Assembly (NCBI RefSeq): GCF_904849725.1
Contig: NC_058519.1
Location: 103,714,881 to 103,778,880, forward strand
Reading direction: 5' to 3'
Length of the DNA stretch: 64,000 nucleotides
DNA from: Hordeum vulgare subsp. vulgare
Lineage: Eukaryota > Streptophyta > Magnoliopsida > Poales > Poaceae
Part shown: positions 56,476 through 64,000 of the stretch, piece by piece
Layout of the letters: each line of letters opens with the position of its first letter
How positions within the stretch are numbered: the first letter of the stretch is position 1
The notes under the pieces: generated by a model
Told to the model about the DNA's origin: nothing
Databases searched by the model: none
Seen by the model: only the letters and a program-made list of their open reading frames with translations
Translations under genes and position numbers: made by a program

Positions 56476-58051
56476 CGATACGTATCGAACGTATCTATAA
56501 TTTTTTATGGTTTCACGCTTTTATCTTGTCTTCTTTGGATGTTTTATGTACCTTTTATATCTTTTTTGGGACTAACTTATTAATTTAGTGCCAAGTGCTA
56601 GTTCCTGTTTTTCTGTGTTTTTGACTCTTTTCAGATCTAATTTTGAAACGGAGTCCAAACGGAATAAAAACCCTGAAATGATTTTTTTCCCGAACGGAAG
56701 AAGATCAGGGGGCCTTTGGGCCAAGCCAGGTGGGCTCCAGGGAGCCCACAAGCCCCCACTCCGCCACCAGGGGAGGCGGCGGTGGCAGGGCTTGTGGCCT
56801 CCCTGGCCGCCCCCTGACCTAGATCCTTGGCCTATATATTCCCAAATATTCCGCAAAAAAATCAGGGGAGCCTCGAAAATACTTCCGGCACCCTGCCGGA
56901 GGGGACTTTGGAGTTGGAGGGCTTCTTCATCATCATCATCGCCTCTCCAATGACTCGTGAGTAGTTCACTTCAGACCTACGGGTCCGTAGTTAGTAGCTA
57001 GATGGCTTCTTCTCTCTCTTGGATCTTCAATACAAAGTTCTCCATGATCTTCATGGAGATCTATCCGATGTAATCTTCTTTGGCAGTGTGTTTGTCAAGA
57101 TCCGATGAATTGTGGATTTGTAATCAGATTATCTATGATATATATTTGAGTCTTTGCTGATTTCTTATATGCATGATTTGATATCCTTATAAGTCTCTCC
57201 GAGTCTTGGGTTTTGTTTGGCCAACTAGATCTATGATTCTTGCAATGGGAGAAGTGCTTGGTTTTGGGTTCTACCATGTGGTGACCTTTCCCAGTAACAG
57301 TAGGGGCAGCAAGGCACACATCAAGTAGTTGCCATCAAGGGTAAAAAGATGGGGTTTTTATCATTGGTTTGAGATTATCCCTCTACATCATGTCATCTTT
57401 CTTAAGGCGTTACTCTGTTCTTATGGACTTAATACACTAGATGCATGCTGGATAGCGGTCGACGTGTGGAGTAATAGTAGTAGATGCAGAAAGTATCGGT
57501 CTACTTGTTTTGGACGTGATGCCTATAGATATAATCATTGCATAGATATCGTCACGACTTTGCGCGGTTCTATCAATTACTCGACAGTAATTTGTTCACC
57601 CACCGTCTACTTGCTTTCATGAGAGAAGCCACTAGTGAACACTACGGTCCCTGGGTCTATTCACATCCATCGTTTAAACCTCCGCTTTTACTTTGCTTTG
57701 TTACTTTGTTGCTTTCAGTTCTCACTTGGAAAACAATCTATAAGGGATTGAAAATCCCTTCATAGCGTTGGGAGCAAGCTTTTGTGTTTGTGCAGGATCT
57801 TGAGATACTCCTCCACTAGATTGATACCTTGGTTCTCAAACTGAGGGAAATACTTACCACCACTACGCTACATCACCCTTTCCGCTTCGAGGGAACACCA
57901 ACGCAAGGCTCCAAGGCCACGGGGGAAATCCTTTGCATACTTGCCTAGGAAGTCCCTTAAGGCGGAGCCGTAGCAGAAGGATCAAGCCAGTTATTCTCCC
58001 GTCGACGTGCCTATTTTTGGCGCCATTGGAAGGTCTTTTGTTGCAGTAGCA
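56476..58051 (+). repeat. 3' LTR of element D
   Basis: 1,576 bases. It begins CGATACG instead of TGATACG and ends GCAGTAGCA. About 50 bases are missing near 56883 compared with the 5' LTR, with CTTCC/GGCAC shared at the joint. Confidence 0.86.
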
Positions 58052-58056
58052 GGGCA
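58052..58056. repeat. Target-site duplication of D, right copy
   Basis: GGGCA, identical to 51188-51192. Confidence 0.85.
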
Positions 58057-58061
58057 CTACA

Positions 58062-58066
58062 CCAAG
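58062..58066. repeat. Target-site duplication of F, right copy
   Basis: CCAAG versus CAAAG at 39922-39926. Confidence 0.6.
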
Positions 58067-58302
58067 GCACCCCAAGGTAATATTCTAGTAAGACTCAAGC
58101 GTCTAAGCTTGGGGATCCCCTGGAAGGCATCCCCTCTTTTGTCTCAATCCATCGGTATGTCACTTGGAGCTACATTTTTATTCATCACATGATATGAGTT
58201 TTGCTTGGAGTGTCGTTTGCTATAGTTTGCTTTTTGTTTTTAGTTTTCCATAATCATTGTTTTCTGAACACACCTATTTGATAGAGAAACACTATCACCA
58301 TG

Positions 58303-58394
58303 GTACAATTATTAATGCGAGGATAGAACAAAGCATGAATAGGATTGATAAAATGGACTAAGTCATTGATAAATTAGGTTCCGCTTTCATACCC
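58303..58394 (+). repeat. Gag-derived patch in the non-coding region of element E
   Basis: Matches 38935-39026 of the gag ORF with roughly ten mismatches over about 92 bases (shared core AACAAAGCATGAATAGGATT). It is bordered by two similar 24-base stretches ending ATCACCATG (about 58278-58301 and 58396-58421). Confidence 0.75.
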
Positions 58395-58769
58395 ACTTGA
58401 GAGAGACACAAGATCACCATGATTTATTAGAAGACTCTTTGTGCTTCACTTATATCTTTTGAGCCTAGCAGTTTCTCTAGTATTTCACTTATATATTTTA
58501 GAACACGGTGGCGTATAGATTTTATAGAAATAATTGCACTCTCATTCTTCACTTATATTTGAGAGTTAATAAATTGCAACGGTAATTTGCATGGGTTATA
58601 AGTCTAGTTAAAAAATAATAGGTATTCAGTGAGTGCATAATCAAAACTGCATGTAGCACATAAAAGAGAAATCATGGTTAATTATATTAACGTGGTAATG
58701 TGAAAGAGCATGAGTGTGTGATCATTGGTTAATATAGGTCTCGTGAATTAGAGGTGTTAACTTGATGTT

Positions 58770-60317
58770 TGATACATCTCCAACGTATCTATAATTTTTG
58801 ATGGTTTCATGCTATTATCTTGTCAAACTTTGGATGCTTTGCATGCCTTTTATATATTTTTTGGGCCTAACTTATTAACTCAGTGCCAAGTGCCAGTTCC
58901 TGTTTTTCCATGTTTTTGACCCCTTTCAGAGGAGGATTTTGAACGGAGTCCAAACGGAGTGAAACTGCCAAAAAGATTTTTTCCGGAACAGAAAAAGATC
59001 GGAGAGCCGGAGAATCAGGGCAGGGACCACCAGGGGCCCCACAAGCCCTCATGGCGCAGCTAGGGGAGAGGTCGCGACCCCCAAGCTTGTGGGCTCCCTG
59101 ATTCCCCTCTGCCCTAGGTTTTGCGCCTATATATCCCCAAAACTTCCACAAAAAATTAATATATCATTGAAAGTACTTTTCCGCCGCCGCAAGTTTCGGT
59201 CTCCGCAAGATCCCATCTGGGGCATGTTCTGGTGCCCTGCCGGAGGGGGGATTCGGATACGGAGAGCTTCTTCATCAACACCATGACCTCTCCGATGATG
59301 CGTGATTAGTTCACCATAGACCTACGGGTCCATAGCTAGTAACTAGATGGCTTCTTCTCTCTCTTGGATCTTCAATACAAAGTTCTCCATGATCTTCATG
59401 GAGATCTATCCGATGTAATCTTCTTTTGCGGTGTGTTTGTCGAGATCCGATGAATTTTGGATTTATGATCAGATTATCTATGAATCTTATTTGAGTTTCT
59501 TCTGATCTCTCTTATGCATGATTTCATATCCTTGTAATTCTCTTTGAGTTGTGGGTTTTGTTTGGCCAACTAGATCTATGATTCTTGCAATGGGAGAAGT
59601 GCTTGGTTTTGGGTTCATACCGTGCGGTGACCTCACCTAGTGACAGAAGGGGTAGAGAGGCACGCATCATGTTGTTGCCATCAAGGGTAAAAAGATGGGG
59701 GTTTCATCATTGGTTTGAGATTATACCTCTACATCATGTCATCTTTCTTAAGGCGTTACTCTGTTTGTCATGAACTCAATACGCTAGATGCATGCTGGAT
59801 TGCGGTCGATGTGTGGAGTAATAGTAGTAGATGCAGAAAGTATCGGTCTACTTGTCTCGGACGTGATGCCTATATGTATGATCATTGCCTTAGATATCGT
59901 CATGACTTTGCGCGGTTCTATCAATTGCTCGACAGTAATTTGTTCAAACACCGTGATATTTGCTATTTTGAGAGAAGCCTGTAGTGAACACTATGGCCCC
60001 CGGGTATACTCTACTCCATACTTTCAGCTTTATACTTTTTACTTCATTGCACTTTCCGCCTTCAGATCTCACTTTGCAAACAATCTTGAAGGGATTGACA
60101 ACCCCTTTGAAGCATTGGGTGCAAGCTCGTTTGTGTTTGCGTAGGTACTCTGGACTTGACGAGACCCTCCTACTGGATCGATACCTTGGTTCTCAAACTG
60201 AGGGAAATACTTATTGCTCCTTTGCTGCATCACCCTTTCCTCTTCAAGGGAAAAACCAATGCAAGCAAGTCTCCGTCAACGTGTCAATTTATGGCGCTGT
60301 TGTTTGAGAAGTAGCAC
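58770..60317 (+). repeat. Solo LTR L, same subfamily as element G
   Basis: 1,548 bases, TGATACATCTCC to AGTAGCA. No polypurine tract before it and no primer site after it, and both flanks are element E. Flanking ATGTT (58765-58769) and CTGTT (60318-60322) match at four of five. TATA-like TATATAT at 59128-59134. Confidence 0.82.
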
Positions 60318-61570
60318 TGTTCATCCAAATATTTTGATGGCATGGTGATGATGTGTGAGCATACTTATTCATCATTGAAATCCTAGTGATGTTGAAGTCG
60401 GAGGTGCATGATTGTTAACTCCTACCAACCTCGTGCCTAACAGAATGTGAATAGTTCTTTGCTTTGAGAGAGCTAAAAAATCTTGCAATAAGTATGTGAG
60501 TTCTTCTTGACTAATGTGAATTCATGGATATGTGCACTCTGACCTCCACATATTTTCTAGCCTCTTAGGTACCATGCATTTCCCATCCTCACCTCGAGGA
60601 TTAGTGCAACTTTGGACGGTGCATCCAAACCCCGTCACATGATACGCTTTGTTGCACATAAGCCTCATTATATCTTCCTCAAAACAGCCACCATACCTAC
60701 CTATCATGGAATTCCCATACCCATTCTGAGCTATATTACCATGCAACTTCCACTTTCACATCGTATGACTTATACTTCCATTATCATATTGCTTTGCATG
60801 ATCATGTAAGCTGACATAGTATTTGTGGCAAAGCCACCGTTCATCATTTTTATACATGTTACACTTGATCATTGCACATCCTGGTACACTACCGGAGGCC
60901 TTCATATAGATTCATATCATCCTATCAGTTTTTATGACGAGTTGTAAGTAAATAAAAGTGTGATGATCATCATTATTTAGGGCACTATCTCAGTGAGGAA
61001 AGGATGATGGATACAATGATTCCCCCACAAGTCAGGAAGAGACTCCAGACGAAAAAAAGAAAAAAGAAAATAAATAAATAAATGAGAGAAAAGAGAGAAG
61101 GTACCGTGCTACTACCTCTTATTCCACACTTGTGCCTCAAAGTGGCACCATGTTCTTCATATAGGAGTCTTGTTTTCTCACTTCCATATGGTAGTGGGAA
61201 CTTTTCATTATAGAACTTGGCTCGTATATTCCGTTGATGGGCTTCCCCAAATGCCCGAGGTCTTCATGACCAAGCAAGTTGGATGCACACCCACTTAGCT
61301 TGAGTTGATCTTTCATACACTTATAGCTCTAGTGCATCCATTGCATGGCAATCCCTACTCCTAGCATTGATATCAATTGATGGGCATGTCCATACCTCGT
61401 TGATATGCCTAGTTGATGCGGGACTTTCTTATCCACTTTCACCCCTTTGAAACCTACCATATTTTATTCTACCTTTATGCTATAATCCATGGTTCACGCG
61501 CGTATATTGCGCAAGTAATAAAAAGCTGGAGCACGTTAAAAAGTATGATCCAATTGCCCGACTTTACACT
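60318..61570 (+). other. Element E non-coding region, third part
   Basis: No gene. Collinear with the later non-coding region of C and D (blocks such as CAAAACAGCCACCATACC and GATGATCATCATTA). It includes an AAATAAATAAATAAAT run at about 61067-61082 and a purine tract after it. Cut by J at 61570. Confidence 0.7.
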
Positions 61571-63056
61571 TGAAAAGGATCGAGATGGACCTAAAGGGGC
61601 GTGAATAGGTACACTTATAAATTTTAATTGTTACTTTGCAATTTTAGGCAATAACGCAAAATATGAACTTTAGCCTAATGATTGCTCAAGATATAAGGTG
61701 ACAAGTATGACATACAAGTTAAGCACTTAACTAGATAGACAACCTTAATATGAAAACAGACTATACACGTAAGGATACAAGTAACCACAAGTAAGGAGCT
61801 AGGGTTAGGCATAACCGCAACTCCAAGAGACGAGGATGTATCCCAATGTTCACTTCCTTGGAGGTAAGCTACATCACTGTTTAGAGAGGTGGATGTTACC
61901 ACGAAGGCACACCAATGCCACAGAGGCTCACCCTATTCTCTCCGTGAGACAACACCACGAAGGCATTTCGCAATCACTAGTGGTAGGCCTTGAGGTGGCC
62001 TCCAAACCCTTACAAACTTTCCGGGGGAAATCACAAAGGTTTGGTTCCTCTCCGAAGAACTCCTTCCGCCTAGGATTCTCCACCCTCCAAGAGTAACAAG
62101 ATCAAGGGAACCACTCAAAACTTGCTGAAATCACGAATTGCTTTGGTTGAGATGAGGAGAGAGGGACGATCTATCTTTTGATTGTAACAACACTCAAGAA
62201 TCCTCCCAATTGTTCTTGGAATCTAGGATTTGGTGAGGAGTGGAGTGAGTGAGAGATAAAAGTGTTATTGGAATCTTTTGTGGTGTTTGGACGGCCCCCA
62301 CCCAAGCACGCAAGGGGGTATATATATTAGTGGTCGAAAATGACCGTTGGAGGTCACTTATGTTGCGCACTTGCCGGACGTCCAACAGATTCCGGTCGTC
62401 CGGACACAAGGGAAGGGTCGTACGTCCGACAGGGGTCAGATGATCGGTCATTGAGGACAACAAACTAGCATAGTAGTGGGAAGTTTAACACAAGGTTTGG
62501 ACTCCCGAGGACCGTACGCCGTCTAGAACATGATTGCCCAGAAGGGCCGGACATCTGATCAGTTTGATTCGGTTGGGCGGCGTGGATATTCGGCTACACA
62601 TGGATGTACGAAGGCCAAACGACCGGAGCGACCGGAAATCCTACGATTTGATGTGGGTGAGGTAGCTTCGGATCTCCGAAGGCGTCGGATAGCCGAGAGC
62701 TGTGAAGCGTCGGACGTCCAGTGACGTCGGATGTCCGAGCCATCACATGTCAAAGCAGTTTGTTCAAGATAGGAATTCAACCATGGCTTTTCTTGGATAT
62801 TTGAGCAAGTCTATCGCGAGAACCAGTGACCCCCTCTTAATAGTGCGGGATCCCTATACTCAAGATTAAACCAAAAGATATAGAACTATTTTGTCTTGAT
62901 TCTCCGTACTTGAATATCATTAATATGTCAGTTATGATCCACACAGATAATATCATGAGAACTAAACCTGAAACGCACTTGACAAAGGTGATTAGTTCCC
63001 TATGTGTATGTTGTCAACAACATAAAAATATAACTAAAGGCATGATTGTACTTTCA
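61571..63056 (-). repeat. 3' LTR of element J
   Basis: 1,486 bases with matching inverted ends: minus strand TGAAAGTACAATC to GATCCTTTTCA. The middle (62370-62750) is rich in CCGGACGTCC-like motifs. The left flank ACACT would be the target duplication; the other copy is outside the window. Confidence 0.68.
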
Positions 63057-63071
63057 ATCTCCCCCTTTTTG
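63057..63071 (-). promoter_or_regulatory. 3' polypurine tract of element J
   Basis: Minus strand AAAAAGGGGGAGAT, directly next to the LTR start. Confidence 0.68.
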
Positions 63072-63478
63072 ATAGTTGATGACAACATACATATAGCACT
63101 CAAAATAAATGAAGTGTACTTACGAAGCTTAGTAGAGATTTGTTACAGAGCTCCCCCTTATTGTATGCATAAGGAGCTAATTGTGGATAGGATCTTGCCC
63201 TTACTTTATAATGAGTACATTACATCAAACATGTCATAGAAGGATCAATCATGATAGCTCAACAATCACAACAACACAAAACATAATGGTTCAACATTAA
63301 TTGCATCACATAGTAGTTCAACATTCATAATAGTTCAACATTCATAAATATCATTACATAGTGTCATGAGAGCTTCGCTTTAGGCAACAAAGAGAGTCCT
63401 AAGCAAATACTACGATAATCTCCTCCCCCTTGGCATCAAGTACCAAAAAGGGAAGAGCAAAATGCAGGACACGCGCAA
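63072..63478 (-). other. Element J non-coding spacer
   Basis: No gene. A short direct repeat (ATAGTTCAACATTCATAA) occurs around 63312-63348. Confidence 0.55.
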
Positions 63479-64000
63479 TCAGAGATCATCATCAGTTTCA
63501 TCATCAACACCATGGGACCCACTCCCTCCTACCTCGTCAAAGAAGTCAGCCCATTCGTCGCTAGATGGGAAGCCAAAGTCACAAAGAGGAGCCTCAGGGG
63601 GACGCTCATCCTCACTCACATCAGTTGCTCCGGAGTCTCTCACACGAGCCTTCAACGCATTCTTGGAGGAGATCATGCAAGAGACCACATCATGGTTTTG
63701 TGAGCACTAAAAAGAGAGAGCCTTCATCATGGTAGAGTGGGCCTTCCCTAGAAAGCGAGCAATGCGATCGAAAGGGGCTGAGCTAGATGGAGAAGAAGGA
63801 GACCGGGTAGCATCCCATCGAAAGGGAACAAAGGAGGATTTCTTGGGAGCCGAATCATCCGCCATATGAGGTGGAATGACCCACTGCCGATGCACATGAG
63901 TGAGAGCAAGAGGGAAGGGGTCCACATGCTCAATGAGAGCCTGAATAAAAAGAGCATGAGGAAAAGCTCGCTTGTACTGAAAACTAGCAAGACGAATCTC
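63479..64000 (-). pseudogene. Late ORF of element J, unknown or envelope-like position
   Basis: One minus-strand frame runs from the window edge to TGA at 63479-63481, interrupted only by TAG at 63709-63707; at least 173 codons, N-terminus outside. It reads FQYKRAFPHALFIQALIEHV, IPPHMADDSAPKKSSF, SPSSPSSSAPFDRIARFLGK, then after the stop MISSKNALKARVRDSG and an acidic end (GVDDETDDDL). Its place just before the 3' LTR is where Sireviruses carry their envelope-like ORF, but I see no transmembrane or envelope motif. It may equally be another retroelement protein. Confidence 0.5.

Larger units (their letters stand above)
51193..58051 (+). mobile_element. Element D: complete non-autonomous Athila-lineage element
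   Basis: The only element here complete between both LTRs with a perfect target-site duplication (GGGCA). Order: LTR, tRNA-Asp-type primer site, pyrimidine-rich leader, ORF of unknown function, hairpin motif, non-coding region, polypurine tract, LTR; 6,859 bases. No gag, protease or RT. The LTRs are very similar apart from a deletion of about 50 bases in the 3' one and loss of the initial T in its TG. Confidence 0.88.
39927..58061 (-). mobile_element. Element F: Tekay/Del-type chromovirus, rearranged
   Basis: Minus-strand Gypsy element. Right LTR (5') spans 51192-46335 plus five bases 58061-58057 beyond element D. Then come an initiator-Met-type primer site, gag with zinc knuckle, protease, RT and RNase H. 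Most of integrase is missing, a small inverted integrase piece abuts the partial left (3') LTR (39927-41967). LTR ends are TGTAGTGCCCC...CGTTACA on the minus strand. The very long LTR (about 4.9 kb) and the RT sequence fit the Tekay lineage. Both flanks are element E. Confidence 0.82.
58062..58769 (+). other. Element E non-coding region, second part
   Basis: No gene. It resumes element E at GGCACCCCAAGG, which follows GGGGATGCCCAA in relatives. It has one polypurine-like motif at about 58105 and the gag-derived patch at 58303-58394. Confidence 0.72.
37131..61570 (+). mobile_element. Element E: gag-only Athila-lineage element, split by later insertions
   Basis: Three pieces read on in order: 37131-39926 (LTR, primer site, gag remnant, start of the non-coding region), 58062-58769 and 60318-61570 (rest of the non-coding region). 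F inserted between the first two, solo LTR L between the last two. The non-coding text aligns in order with that of B, C and D but is much more diverged. The 5' part of the LTR is cut by C; the 3' LTR is cut off by J. Confidence 0.8.
61571..64000 (-). mobile_element. Element J: Copia element, probably Sirevirus (Maximus-like), 3' part
   Basis: On the minus strand: an acidic ORF fragment, non-coding sequence, polypurine tract and 3' LTR. The LTR termini TGAAA...TTTCA, the text CCTATTCACGCCCC near the LTR end and a late ORF before the LTR resemble Sireviruses. No pol is in the window, so the assignment is tentative. Confidence 0.6.

Noticed and set aside
62280..62760. CCGGACGTCC-like repeats in J considered as a regulatory array
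   Set aside because: They look like degenerate low-order repetition common in Copia LTRs of grasses; spacing is irregular.

Overview
This window looks like repeat-rich intergenic DNA from a grass of the tribe Triticeae (wheat, barley, rye or Aegilops). The clearest marker is a minus-strand LTR ending at 17945 that begins with the terminus typical of the BARE-1/WIS/Angela Copia family (TGTTGGAAATATGCCC). The many LTRs opening with TGATACGT and the plant tRNA-Asp primer sites agree with this. I see no host gene, no rRNA and no functional tRNA gene. Everything I can place is a retrotransposon or a fragment of one, and every coding region is damaged. Family names are from memory of motifs, not from a search.

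Layout. (1) 1-7558: plant L1-type LINE, plus strand, with ORF1, ORF2 and a short A tail. (2) 7559-10356: element G, a minus-strand non-autonomous Athila-lineage element. (3) 10357-16850: element A, a minus-strand Athila-lineage Gypsy element with gag, protease, RT, RNase H, integrase and 5' LTR. (4) 16851-17945: BARE/Angela-type LTR fragment. (5) 17946-19111: plus-strand LTR fragment H, same family as A. (6) 19112-23376: minus-strand element I, holding a separate solo LTR (K, 19711-20627). (7) 23377-37130: joined elements B and C, both gag-protease only, with three LTRs in a row. (8) 37131-61570: element E, split by chromovirus F (39927-58061, minus) and by solo LTR L (58770-60317); F is itself split by element D (51193-58051). 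(9) 61571-64000: minus-strand Copia element J, Sirevirus-like.

The left part reads as a six-level nest: LINE in G, G in A, A in BARE, BARE in H, H in I. The middle is a second nest: D in F, F in E. Target-site duplications support D (GGGCA, perfect), K (AGTCC, perfect), F (CAAAG/CCAAG) and L (ATGTT/CTGTT).

The related Athila-type elements G, B, C, D and E share primer sites, a two-hairpin motif just after the ORF, and a purine motif AAGCTTGGGGATG that forms the 3' polypurine tract and also recurs inside. They carry three different coding modules between these shared ends: gag-protease (B, C), a gag remnant (E), and an ORF of unknown function (G, D). That modular swap is the most interesting biology here. 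None encodes RT, so they presumably depend on an autonomous relative such as A.
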